Of a DNA stretch of 64,000 nucleotides, positions 1-11,700 are shown piece by piece. Numbering within the stretch: the stretch's first letter is position 1; each line of letters begins with the position of its first letter. A program made the translations under genes and the position numbers. Location: positions 4,898,001 through 4,962,000 of the forward strand of contig OX392538.1 of NCBI GenBank assembly GCA_947623455.1, read 5' to 3'. Origin of the DNA: Mimachlamys varia (Eukaryota; Mollusca; Bivalvia; Pectinida; Pectinidae). Below the pieces are notes generated by a model. The model searched no databases. It saw only the letters and a program-made list of their open reading frames with translations, and had not been told where the DNA came from.

Positions 1-3000
1 CGGGTCAGGTTGAACCAGAGAGCCTTCATCACTATTAGATGTATGGCCGTCACCATTGTCTCTCACGGCTCCGTCACCCTCAACCTCTAGGTCGTCACTT
101 GTTGGTTGCGGGTTTCCCTTTTCCTCCTCAGAATCTGTATTCCTAACACTGGTACCAGAATGGGCACCTGATACAGCTTCTGTGGGATGGTTTTCCATTA
201 CCACTTGGACGATTTCGTCTTCGCTCTCCTCACTTCCTTCCTGCTCAGAGTCGTCTAAACCTGTTTGTTTCTTCTTTGTTTTCAGCTTTCTGATTGTAGT
301 AGTCTCCTTAGACTTTGTCACTGGATCCTCTGCATTCACTTCTTCCCATAGCAATCCTCCAATAGGTAGTAATAGGTTTCGATGAAGTGTCCTTGTTCTT
401 CCAGTCTTCCCTTCAGGCTTTACCTCGAACACCGGTATGGTATTGTTTGGCTGGTCCACCACAATGTAGATGTCATCCTCCCATTTATCGGACAACTTAT
501 GTTTTCCTTCATGTGTCAGCTTCTTTACTAACACTCTGTCGCCTTTCTCCACTGCACCTCCTTTAACCTTACGGTCGTATAACTTCTTCCGTCGGTCCCC
601 GGATGTGTTTGCCTCCTTTGCAGCAGTCTGGTATGACTTCAGAAGTTTCTGTCGGAGATCGGTGACATAAGCTGAATAACTCTGTTTCTCGTCTCCCCTC
701 TTGATCCCGAAAGCTAAATCGACTGGTAATCTTGGTTGCCTTCCGAACATCAAAAAGAATGGAGTTTGTCCTGTACTTTCATGACGCGTAGAGTTATATG
801 CATGCACTAAAGGACCTACATATCGTTTCCAGTCAGCCTTCTGCTCATGCTCCAGTGTTCCCAGCATATTAAGGAGTGTGCGATTGAACCTTTCGCACAT
901 CCCATTCCCTTGGGGATGATAGGGCGTAGTTCGCGACTTCCGAATCCCTGCTAAATCACATAGTTCATGCATGAGTTTCCCATCAAAATTTGCACCTTGG
1001 TCCGAATGTATTCGAACTGGAAATCCGTAATGTACAAAGAAATTCTGAAATAATACCTCTGCTGTTGTCCTTGCAGTTTGATTCTTGGTAGGAAATGCTT
1101 GGGCGTATCTCGTAAAATGGTCTGTTAATACCAGTATATTCCCATATCCACCACTCGACGTCTCCAAAGTCAGAAAATCAATACAAACTAACTGCAATGG
1201 TTGCACTGTAGTGATGTTGATGAGAGGTGCTACCTGGTGTGAAGGGTTTACCTTTCGCCTAATACAACGCGAACAGCCTTTTACGTACTTCTCTATGTCC
1301 TTGGACATTCCTGGCCAGTAAAATCTCTCCTGAACCAGAGACATTGTTCGGTCTCTACCGGGATGTCCAACCTCTGTATGAAGTAGTCTCATAGCTCTCC
1401 GTATATACGTTGAAGGAAGCACAAGTTGTTTCACTTTCTCCTCTGCCTTAGTCACACATCTATAGAGTACACCATTTTCCAATCGTAGCTGGTCAAAACT
1501 TCTCATGAGTTGTACTTGTGCAGGAGACAAGTTATTACGAGATGGTTTCCTTCCCTCTCTGACTGCTTTAACAATAATCCGAAGAATGTTGTCTTGCGTC
1601 TGGGCCCTTCGCCAATCACGCTGCGACATGAGTTCTAGCGTATCAGTATCCAACAGATCATCTTCGGTGGCAGTGGGAACAATCTCAGCCCTGTTGTCGG
1701 TTTGCAATGCTGCACATACAGTTTTCACCGAGCTAAATGATACCTCTACGGGCTCTCTATCCTCGGAGTCTAACGGTAGATGGGATAAGGCATCAGCGTC
1801 AACATTGTTCCGTCCTTGTATATATTTCAAGTTGAAATCATATGAACTGAGTGCAGCCAACCACCGGTGTCCAGTCGCGTCTAGTTTAGCTGACGTTAAC
1901 ACATATGTGAGTGGGTTGTTATCCGTTACGACCGTAAATTTGGATCCATGAAGGTAGTCACAGAATTTATCAGTCACTGCCCACTTCAACGCTAAAAATT
2001 CCATTTTATGTGTTGGATAGTTCCTTTCTGATTTGTTCAATCCTCTACTGGCATATCCAATCACACTTTTCTTTCCCTCTTGTTCCTGATATAATACAGC
2101 TCCCAGACCATGTCCGCTAGCATCTGTATGGAGTTCATAGGGTAAACTCAGATCTGGATAAGCTAGAATTGGCGGAGAGGTCAAAATATCCTTCAACTTT
2201 TGGAAAGCTTGTTCTTGTTCCATTCCCCACTCCCAGGTAGAAGATGGCTCTGGCTTCCGCTTACCCTTCATCTTCCTGGTAGGAGGTAAAAGTTGATTTA
2301 GCGGTCTTGCTATGGAGGAGAAATTCTTAACAAATTTCCTATAGTACCCCGCAAATCCTAAAAATTTCCTCAGCTCCTCTGGCGTGGTTGGGGTATTCCA
2401 TGCCTTGATCTTATCTACTTTTTCTGGGTCTGCCTCAACTCCCTCCTCGGATACAATAAATCCAAGATACTTTACCTTTGCTTGTAGGAGATGACATTTC
2501 TTAGGTGATAATTTCAACCCGTGTTCCCGTAATCTCTGCATTACTTTGGCTAACCGTTCCAAATGCTCCTGGAAATTGCTAGAGAAAATAATGATGTCAT
2601 CAAGGTAAATGAAACAAATACTCCCAATATAGTCACCTAGGCAATCCTCCATAAGGCGCTGATAGGTTGCAGGCGCGTTTGCTAACCCAAACGGAAGGCG
2701 ATTAAATTCCCACAACCCTAATGGACCAACCGTAAATGCCGTCCTCTGTTTATGCTCTTCTGCCACTTCAACCTGGTGGTAGCCACTCTTCATGTCTAAC
2801 ACCGTGAAGAACTTGGATCCATGTAATGAGTCCAATATTTCTTCTACTCTAGGCATGGCGTAGGCATCTTTGATGGTCTTTTGATTCAACAACCTGTAAT
2901 CAATGCACATTCTCAGCGATCCGTCTCTTTTCCTTGCTAACACAACACAGGATGACCATGGCGAGTGTGACCTCCTTATAACTCCACATGCTGCTAGCTG

Positions 3001-3747
3001 TCTTAGGTGATCTCTTACTTCCTCTACCATGTTAGGGGGCACCCTCCTGTAGCGTTGATGTATAGGAGTAGGCTCGCTCAATTCTATCCTGTGGCATACA
3101 TCAGCACAATGTCCCAAGTCCAAATCCCCTTTCGAGAAAATGTCCTGAAACTCCTCTAGTAATGCGTCGGTTTGATTCAGCTGATCTTCAGTTAAATTAT
3201 CAGTGTCCAAATGTAACAAATCCTTGAAATTACTCTCCTTAGGAAGGTCCTTATCCTCCACAGTTCCCTCAACTGTAACCGGATGTAATTCACAAAGAAT
3301 AGCCCTGGGGGGTAGTGTTACATTCCTCATCGTCACGTTGGAAACAGTAACAGGATATGATCCTGTGTCTCCTTCCCCATACTGTATCAACCCTGGCGTT
3401 ATATCCAGATCCCCAGTCACAGTTGATTGTTTAGATGGTTGTAACAGGGCACATGTGGGTCTATAGCTTACTCCCTTGTCTACGTAACCTCTGATAGTCA
3501 TCTTGGTATTAGATGGGATGGTAATCGTCTTTCTCCCTGCTACCTTAATGACACCTAGACATCCACCCTTCCTGGCTAGTTCCCGATCCCGCAAGGATAA
3601 ACACCTGTATGTGAGATACCAGGGGGTCTGAAGTTGCCTGTCTTGCAAGTATCGGTCTCCATAGTTCTCCTTACATAAGCTCATAGATGGTATTAAAATG
3701 TTTGTTCCAAGGAGAACGGGTACATTGAGGTTATAACGACTGTCAGG
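1..3747 (-). CDS. pol: Pol fragment: reverse transcriptase, RNase H, integrase (runs off left edge)
   Basis: This frame encodes the polymerase part of the LTR element, which copies its RNA to DNA and integrates it. In reading order (descending coordinates) it shows the protease C-terminal end, the RT palm with YLDD at about 2596-2607, an RNase H segment with HTDASG near 2100-2150, an integrase zinc-binding HHCC region near 1250-1390, and catalytic D,D,E positions around 1175, 1000 and 890. An acidic, Ser/Glu-rich tail follows at about 70-350. I checked every codon from 4521 down to 1 in this frame and found no stop. Its start is not an AUG: in an intact copy it would be made as a Gag-Pol fusion through the frameshift at 4889-4895. 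Here the insertion at 3748-4521 is in frame with RT but has a TGA at 4522-4524, so the protease is disconnected. Confidence 0.92.
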
Positions 3748-4521
3748 TCCGTCACCCTCAACCTCTAGGTCGTCACTTGTTGGTTGCGGGTTTCCCTTTT
3801 CCTCCTCAGAATCTGTATTCCTAACACTGGTACCAGAATGGGCACCTGATACAGCTTCTGTGGGATGGTTTTCCATTACCACTTGGACGATTTCGTCTTC
3901 GCTCTCCTCACTTCCTTCCTGCTCAGAGTCGTCTAAACCTGTTTGTTTCTTCTTTGTTTTCAGCTTTCTGATTGTAGTAGTCTCCTTAGACTTTGTCACT
4001 GGATCCTCTGCATTCACTACTTCCCATAGCAATCCTCCAATAGGTAGTAATAGGTTTCGATGAAGTGTCCTTGTTCTTCCAGTCTTCCCTTCAGGCTTTA
4101 CCTCGAACACCGGTATGGTATTGTTTGGCTGGTCCACCACAATGTAGATGTCATCCTCCCATTTATCGGACAACTTATGTTTTCCTTCATGTGTCAGCTT
4201 CTTTACTAACACTCTGTCGCCTTTCTCCACTGCACCTCCTTTAACCTTACGGTCGTATAACTTCTTCCGTCGGTCCCCGGATGTGTTTGCCTCCTTTGCA
4301 GCAGTCTGGTATGACTTCAGAAGTTTCTGTCGGAGATCGGTGACATAAGCTGAATAACTCTGTTTCTCGTCTCCCCTCTTGATCCCGAAAGCTAAATCGA
4401 CTGGTAATCTTGGTTGCCTTCCGAACATCAAAAAGAATGGAGTTTGTCCTGTACTTTCATGACGCGTAGAGTTATATGCATGCACTAAAGGACCTACATA
4501 TCGTTTCCAGTCAGCCTTCTG
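3748..4521 (-). repeat. 774-bp copy of the element's own integrase C-terminal/tail region inserted in pol
   Basis: Bases 3748-4521 repeat bases 70-843 at a constant offset of 3678 with no gaps; the only difference I found is T at 341 versus A at 4019. The block is flanked by an 8-bp direct repeat TGTCAGGT (3741-3748 and 4520-4527), so the net insertion is 779 bp and throws the protease out of frame. Because the offset is a multiple of three, the copied integrase tail reads in the same frame as the RT that follows it. Confidence 0.93.
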
Positions 4522-4928
4522 TCAGGTACAACTAACAACAAACACGGGAAATTACTACATATCCCTGCATCCATTCCTGGCAATTTCCCTATCTCAGTCT
4601 CTATAAATCCCAAGTACGGTAATGAGGTACCACCAGCACATTCAATATCTAATGCCTCTGTAAGTTCATGTAGTTCTAAATCTTGAAGGTACGTCCTATA
4701 GAAGCTTTCACCTACCGTGGATACTGTAGAACCTGTGTCAAGTAATGCTTTGACATCAACACCAGACACAGATACCACTACCTCATTAGTCTCGCCAACT
4801 AATTCCGAGTTCTGGGCGTTACACATCATTCTGGGTCTTCTAAAAAGTTGAAAGTCTACGCGTGACCCGTCCCCATAGACTTGTTGGTGTTTAAATGCTT
4901 TTTGGAATGATCCAGCTTTGCACGACAA
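4494..4928 (-). pseudogene. Retroelement aspartic protease region, cut short by the insertion
   Basis: The frame begins in the gag overlap and carries the retroviral-type protease signature ALLDTGST, with DTG at 4731-4739. It is in the -1 frame relative to gag, as expected for a frameshifted Gag-Pol. After about 135 residues the frame enters the inserted integrase-tail copy in the wrong phase and stops at 4494. The remaining protease residues are found beyond the insertion, at the start of the RT frame near 3740. In family terms the protease cleaves the Gag-Pol polyprotein; in this copy it cannot be joined to RT by translation. Confidence 0.88.
4854..4895 (-). promoter_or_regulatory. Predicted -1 ribosomal frameshift site at gag-pol overlap
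   Basis: The heptamer T TTA AAC lies at 4889-4895 (minus strand) in exactly the gag phase needed for simultaneous slippage. A spacer of 8 nt (4881-4888) is followed by a potential hairpin at 4854-4880: a 7-bp stem GTCTATG/CGTAGAC with one G-T pair and a 13-nt loop. The gag stop TAG (4856-4858) lies inside the hairpin. The protease frame is the -1 frame. Every element of a classical slippery site is present. Confidence 0.8.
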
Positions 4929-5944
4929 CCTACCTTATAGTGTCCCACCTGTCCACATCTCCAACATGCTTCATCTCTCTGAACACGTACGTCCTCCCTA
5001 TTTTCCTGTGTAGCTTGTTGGTCCTTTCCATTTGGATGGGGTTTCTTCTGTTTCTGGTAGTTTGACTTCTTTGTGTATCTATCACCCTTTTTATCCTGGT
5101 CCATTCTGGCACTCAACTGTTGTATCATCCCTTTTATCTCTGACAGCTCATCATCCTTCTTAACCGCCATCTTGGATGTTGCAGCCTTCTTTGATCCTGC
5201 TGTATGATCCAACTCCAACTGTCTTATAGATATCAAAAGGGCATCATACTCGGTGATAGAATCAAATTTATGTCCAGACACATCTCTCAGATCTTGTTTT
5301 AATCCTTTCCAGAACTTCGATCTCAACATATCTCCTGTACCAGAAGCCTGTATTTCTCCTTTTCAAATTGCACGTGTCAACAGTTCCTCCAGTCTACAAC
5401 TCCATGATGAAACTGTCTCACTTTCTGCTTGAGATGCACTGTAAAACTTTTCAAGTAAGGATTCCTTAGAGTCCACAATTCCATAGACGCTGTTCAATTT
5501 ATCTAACAGAGTCTGAAGATCTGCCTGATGACCTACTCTCCTTGCTACACCAGCTGCATCACCCTTTAATGATTGTCGTATTGCTGTAATAACACTATCA
5601 TAAGAAAATGATGCATCCTGGCGTATACACTGGACCTCATAAATCCATTGTTCATAAGCAACTTGATCTTTCTTATCTCCACATACACCGGAGAATGGAG
5701 AAATTCTGGGTTTATGATGAGTAATCACCGTCTGGACTCCTAATCCATCTCCAGGTCCACCCCCTATTGCTCCTCCTTCCTGTCCCGGTTCCGCCTTCAC
5801 CTTCTGTCTTGTCCCATCACTCTTAAAAGATGTGAGCCACTGTCCAAATTCATCCTTCGATGTTACTGTAGGTTTTATGCCTAATTCCTTAAAATAGTCA
5901 CACATAGAATTCACTTCGTCCTCCGTAAACTCCATCTTATCCAC
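4856..5944 (-). pseudogene. gag: Retroelement gag with CCHC zinc knuckle, interrupted by one stop codon
   Basis: The open frame starts with ATG at 5942-5944 and runs in one phase to TAG at 4856, about 360 codons, broken only by TGA at 5363-5365. The N-terminal half has Gag-like features (a conserved WIYEVQ region, a helical stretch ending in a Leu/Glu-rich segment). The C-terminal part is basic and carries one CCHC knuckle, C-X2-C-X4-H-X4-C, at 4925-4966, which binds the element's RNA during particle assembly. The stop separates the capsid-like half from the nucleocapsid-like half. I cannot tell whether it is a mutation of this copy or tolerated by readthrough. Confidence 0.85.
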
Positions 5945-6314
5945 TTATACTGAGATAGTGATATATGCAGAAACAAAACAGCAATATTCAATCAAATATC
6001 GCTTATCTCCCCTTAATTAAATTTCTGAAAAAAATGCATATACACATATACCTATATGATATTATAGTATACTCACCTCATTGGAACATGAAGGAGAAGA
6101 CATCCTTTAATGAATATGTATATGTATGTACCAAAAACAAATTTGCATGTCTGGTCGAATTCCAACAAGCAATTAAAAAAATAAGCCAAAATTGTCAATC
6201 GCCGAAAATATTTGTTACTATGTCAAGGTCTGAGTCTGTCTAATATTTGGATTAACTAATACATCCTAAACGTACCATAACTCTATCCCTTTAAAGCGTA
6301 ACTAGGAATATAAT
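5945..6314 (-). other. Retroelement 5' leader between primer-binding site and gag
   Basis: This is the untranslated leader of the minus-strand LTR element. It is AT-rich. Short frames on the plus strand here show no family resemblance and are taken as chance. Confidence 0.6.
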
Positions 6315-6331
6315 CCCCACGTTGGGCGCCA
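6315..6331 (-). other. Primer-binding site, Lys-tRNA type
   Basis: On the minus strand the 17 bases TGGCGCCCAACGTGGGG lie two bases inside the LTR edge. They match the primer-binding site class complementary to the 3' end of tRNA-Lys(1,2), known from several retroviruses and Ty3/gypsy elements. Confidence 0.88.
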
Positions 6332-6333
6332 TT

Positions 6334-7358
6334 TGTGACCGAGCAAATAAATCACTCTAAAACCGGTCTGGTTCGTTCCTTTCTTTATTTAACGGTGGAA
6401 GTAATCCCACCGAAAAACCCTAAAAATACAAAACAACATAATTACACACAGTTCCACTCATACCACTCTCATGCAAACCAAGGGAAATAACTCTTACTCA
6501 CTGAATACTACAATATCACTCTATTTCTTCAATATACCTATTTTTCACATAACATATGTATTATATAAATGTTATTCTATCCATTCCGTATACTGTTAAA
6601 TATCTTTTGACAGAATACTATTATCGGTCATTACTGAATATAATTCATAATGATACAATATATGGTAATTTACAAAACAATAGCTATCTAGATATTGTCT
6701 TTCATGTAAATGGACATATGGTTATATTTCCAATATCTATATAATACCTAACAGTTATTTACAGATAAAACCTGAAACACATACCCTGCATGATAGGGCA
6801 AGGGCTTGCCAACTGCCTTCATTCTCTCTTTCTCTGCTCATATATTCTAGCTATAAATGAAAATAAGGTAACTATTAAAAACCCTTGGTATACTGGCATT
6901 AATTATCAATAACCTATACAGTAGTTATTTTTAATCTCAATAATATTTCACTAAGTATTATTGACTGGTGCCCTTCAATGTCCTTGAAATATTCAAATAT
7001 TACCTTGCTATTTTATACTCAAAAATACAGCAATTACCTTTAAATTAAATAATACTAATAATAATTCTTATTCCTTACATTTCCTGTATAAAATATATTG
7101 CTTACCAAAATAATTACTTTTATAGACCTTTTACAAATTCTTATAAAATCCTAACTTGAAATGACTTACCTGTGATTAAAGACCTTGATGTTACCCCTAG
7201 TACCTGTGTACACCTGACTGCCTTACCCCAGGTATTCTCCTGCCCACCCTGATCTTACCATTTGTCCGATTTGATTAGCTAGTCACGAGCCAATCAAATG
7301 TCTCTCTGTCCGTCAGGTGTCATAACATGCATATATAATTACATGTACAGGTAACACA
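6334..7358 (-). mobile_element. 5' LTR of the Ty3/gypsy-type element (outer end uncertain)
   Basis: The inner edge is placed by the primer-binding site: the plus strand begins TGTGACC at 6334. A minus-strand polyadenylation signal AATAAA is at 6384-6389, expected near the R region. The rest is AT-rich. The outer end is not resolved because the partner LTR is outside the window; a CA end near 7322 or 7358 is a guess. Confidence 0.6.
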
Positions 7359-8664
7359 CAAACATTAAGGATGCATTCCCCTTCATGTCCATGACCATGT
7401 TTAGTACACCAGTAAAATTATTCAAACATATTAAATTGATACCAACACGTAATATATATATATACACCTGTAATTGACATGAATTAATAATATATATATA
7501 CATGTAACCTAAATACTGTAATTTTTATACTGCCACAATATAATCCCACAAGAGTTTCTTTCTAAACTATCTATTTTGAATCGCATGACCTTAAGCCATT
7601 TTCAAACATGTCAGGAATCTGATTATTTTTTAGAAATAAGTGTCGACACCTAGTTTACGTACATGTACAGCCTCCTGTGATTTGTCTTGCGTTCATGTGC
7701 GACTGGTGGTACGACCGTTCTGCGACCACTTGCGATTTAGAATCGCAGGTCAGAAGTTTTGAACATGACCATCGACCTTGCTGCAACTGATTTTGCGCGG
7801 GCGATCAACCACGACCACTGCGACTAGTCGTGTGCTCATGCTACGATTTCCCTGCGATTCCGATTTTCTTCGGTCGCAACTAGGTCGTACATTGTAGGTC
7901 CGGTGTGACTGGGGCTTAAAGAAAGAGCCTGGTGTTAATCATTTGTAAGGCACGGGTTACATGCATAAGGTCAATGTTCTCAGTTTTAAACATTTACTGA
8001 AACGTAGGGTCGAATTTTCCAAGGGCCGATTTCACTAACCAAAAATCAGCCTAGGGCCAATTTCACCAAAACACCACTGTAACGGGTTGGGGGAAATGCA
8101 CGGCAATACCGGGGTTCGAATCGAATAAGGGACCTTCCGAAGTCTGGACGGAAGCTGTACCAATTGAAGGCAGTTAAGTACACACATACAGATAGATACC
8201 AACAGTGACCAATCGAGCTAGGCGTTGCTGGCCGGCGATCTACATATTTAGGCCTAACGTAAGCTGTCCAGTTTTCTCGGAACAGTTTCATAATTTACAG
8301 TATATCATTCTATCTTAAAGAAACACATGTACAAACATATTGATCGAACCTATTTAAATGTTGTTAAATGAATTAGCCATGATGAAATAATTGTTGTTTA
8401 CCATAAATATCTTTTGACTTTGTAAAATCCATCTCGGCTTCATGGACAGCGCCATCTTGTTGTTCTGCACAAACTGTGGGCGACCAGTCTACATATAAAA
8501 TACATAACATGATATTAATTGTACACAATTTTGTTATTAAGTTAAAAGGAACATTGGTTTTCTTTGGATGGAATATCGTATTTTTACTCGTTTACATTTT
8601 GTAATAAATTTTAACTAATCACTGCACCAAGTAAAATACTGTGCGGAGCTATTGCGTTACTAGT
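7359..8664. other. Intergenic DNA between the retroelement and SPAG6
   Basis: This is mostly AT-rich. A GC-richer patch at about 7665-7920, full of short CGAC/CGAT words and ending GTGTGACTGGGGCTTAAA, looks like part of a dispersed repeat. A second patch at about 8050-8290 has a tRNA-B-box-like TTCGATTCGAACCCC on the minus strand and may be a decayed SINE. A minus-strand ATG in good context at about 8450-8454 could begin a divergent exon, but nothing confirms it. Confidence 0.4.
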
Positions 8665-8678
8665 TCTGCCTTGACAAC
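8665..8678 (+). promoter_or_regulatory. X-box-like (RFX) motif in SPAG6 promoter
   Basis: TCTGCCTTGACAAC fits the X-box pattern of ciliary gene promoters (half sites like GCC and GACAAC around a central AT-type pair), with 10 of 14 positions equal to the ideal palindrome. It lies 94 bp upstream of the SPAG6 start codon, where functional X-boxes are usually found. This is a motif match only. Confidence 0.4.
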
Positions 8679-8771
8679 GGTGTATTTAGCAGACAGTTTC
8701 GACGCTGCTAAGGCAAGTTCCATCAAGTAGATTGACATATACTATCTAGGAAGGAGCAAAACAGTTCCAAA

Positions 8772-11700
8772 ATGAGTCAACGACAGGTTTTACAAGGTAT
8801 GAGTTTGATTCCGTGTTCAATAATTAGCACTATGAAGCAGTGAAACACATGCAGTAAGAAACGTTGAACTTGATATGTTTGAGATTTGTTTTGTGTGATG
8901 TTTTCATATCGTACTTTTAGACAGCCTGCTCAGTACTGTATGCACATTTTTATTTCGCCAATTCAAACCCTACAAAGCTATTGTGACAGATTCATAGGAT
9001 ACAACATTGATACGTTTCGTTCTGTTAGATTAATTTACACTGGTGCCTCAATATAGCCTACTTTAATCTAGATTAACCATAGGCACTAGCCTCGTCTGTC
9101 AAACAACTATAATATTAACGTTAATATTATAGTTGTTTGACAGACGAGGCTAGTGCCTGTGGATTAATTAGGCCTACATGTTGTGTAAAGATGTATTGTG
9201 AACTGATGAATCTGATATGTCTGACACCAGTAACAACAAATGTCACCAATAATGGTAATATGGCAATCAAAATATGGTTGGACCGAAGTGTTCTTTTAGG
9301 TTTGCTATAAATGTTGTATTATATTTAGTTTCAGTTCTTTAACTTTATAAGTCTTGTTTATTATAATCAGTGTTAGTTACAAGTGCATGTTGCTAACACA
9401 GCAATGTGATGCCCTAAACATCCATGTCCTAGTGTAACAGGACTGGGTGTTGCCAGCTACCAAGTCCCACTGTCAACCCAGGTTCGATTAGGTTGTCCTT
9501 GGTATCTTCTGTTTAGTCTATTAGCTCGACCTCAAAATACCACCAGAACACTCAGTCTACATCTCAAGATCTCTTTTATTATGCACTACCCATAAAATAT
9601 TCCCTGTTCACATCTATTTACACCTAAATCGGAACATCAGGAACCCGACCATTCCTTACTCAGGTTCAAAGCTAAAACTTTGTCTAACTTTGGCTTACAA
9701 ACATACTCACCATATAATAAACTACATATAAAATATCAGGTGTCTTAGTAATTTGCATATTGTACAATAAGAAGTTAATTATTTATCTTATTCCTCATTC
9801 TGTATTATTCAGTATTATATACATTTATATCTTTACATCAATTATATATTACAAAACCCTAAAAATAGATATAATTATGTTACATCACACTAATTACAAT
9901 ATAATCATGATAAACATGAATAACAAGCAACAGGGGAAATAACTCTGAACCTCCCCTGTTACACTAGTATTGAAGACCATGCTTGGTGTCGGCCTTCAGT
10001 GGTCCACAGCCTTCCTAGACGACATATCATCTAATTTGACATCGATCGTGATATCAAGGAAACACTCTTACTATGAATTATAATTTGTTTGGTTTCCATA
10101 CTAAGGTCATCATATTTTATTTTTACAATATGAAATGCAAATGTAATGAAAAAACAATAGCAATTGATGAATACGCTAATCCCATTTTAAATATGTATTC
10201 AGTAAAATATCTGTAGGCTGATCCTAATTCAGTAATTGCTATTTTAATTACAAAGTAGGTCTAGAATCAGGAATAGTGATGTAAATAGTGTCGTCACTGC
10301 ATGAGGCTCAAATCCACAACCTTTGGCTGCCAAGATGCACTATCGCTGGTTAGGTAACCTTATCAAATTAATTCAGATCTACATTATTCCCCCATTTTTT
10401 CATACATCAGCCGGTCATTTCCTTTGATTTCCTGTCAAGGCTTCAGCTACCTTGAACAGAAGGACTTTATGGCACCAATAATAGTTCAAGGAATGATAAA
10501 GATAGTGTCGATACCGGCTCGCGTACCAACCTACATGTAAACCATGTCCATGCATATAATATATATTTTACTATTAGTATTGTCTGCAATGCAGTATATA
10601 AATTGCTTGAGCAAAGGTTATGTCATCAGTATCCAAACCAAAACTCAGCCCTGAAAATAAAAAGGTAAATCTGGTTTATCACTAAAAACACAGTTATGAT
10701 GGAAATTTATTCACATGTGTTATGTACAATTTTGCAGTATTTGAGCAATACCAGAAGGCAAGAACACAGTTTGTTCAGACAGTAGCAGAGTTGGCAAGCA
10801 GACCCCAGAACATTGAAACACTTCAAAATGCTGGTGTCATGTCTCTTCTGCGACCTCTTTTACTGGACATTGTGCCAACCATCCAACAGACCGCTGCTTT
10901 GGCGCTAGGGAGACTTGCCAACTACAACGATGACTTGGCAGAGGCTGTTGTAAAGGGCGACATTCTTCCCCAGCTTGTCTACTCTCTTGCTGAGCAAAAT
11001 GTAAGAACTTGAAAATTGCATAGCATAATATAATTACATGTAGCATAATCATAACATGGTTTCAAATTTGATTGACCTTATTTTTCAAAGGACACTAAGA
11101 AAATAAGACTATAAAGATATTATGCATAATGTTTATGTAGTTAATTGAAAGATGTCCAGAAAGTTGTTTTTGGACTAGAACATTCATCAAGTGTCTGTAA
11201 TTTTCAATGAAAATTCTAAAGATGTTTGATACCTACAGTTGCCTCTTTTTTCATTCATTTTTTTTTCTTTGTTTTTAAAGAGATTCTACAAGAAGGCTGC
11301 TGCCTTCGTGCTGAGGGCCGTGGCGAAACACTCCCCACAACTGGCTCAGTCTGTGGTTGATTGTGGTGCACTTGATGCACTTGTCATCTGTTTGGAAGAG
11401 TTTGATCCGGGTGTGAAGGAGTCTGCAGCTTGGGCATTAGGTTACATAGCCAGGCATAATGCAGGTAAATGTAGAGATCAATTCAAAACTCTCTGTGTTC
11501 ATTTTACTAATAAAACAATGAAACTTGAAAGCGAACCAATGGACAGTGTACAAAAAAAATCTAATCTTGAGCTAAACATTATTTGGAGAATTGGTCCAGG
11601 CTACCTGTACTTCATTCAATAAATGGTTTATATGTTATTGTTGTATTTAATACATGGACTTTTCTATTCAGTATAATCGATGTTCAATGAAATATTCTTC

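Larger units (their letters stand above)
1..6333 (-). mobile_element. Ty3/gypsy-type LTR retrotransposon, internal region, 3' part beyond the left edge
   Basis: Read on the minus strand, the order is leader, gag with CCHC knuckle, aspartic protease (DTGS), reverse transcriptase (LDD), RNase H, integrase (HHCC and D,D35E). This order with integrase last is that of Ty3/gypsy elements. The RT-to-tail frame has no stop in about 3.75 kb, so the insertion is young. Two breaks are visible: an in-frame TGA in gag (5363-5365) and a 779-bp insertion at 3741-4527 that separates protease from RT. The second LTR and any env lie outside the window. Confidence 0.93.

Noticed and set aside
1505..1951. Plus-strand open frame of 148 codons inside the retroelement
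   Set aside because: It is the antisense of the integrase/RNase H region of pol, whose minus-strand frame is fully open and has recognisable domains.
5965..6243. Plus-strand 92-codon frame upstream of gag
   Set aside because: It lies in the AT-rich leader of the LTR element on the opposite strand, with no domain and no splice or promoter support.
9105..9135. TAATATTA in the palindrome as a rolling-circle replication origin
   Set aside because: The nonanucleotide TAATATTAC is not present in a loop and no Rep or Helitron ends were found nearby.
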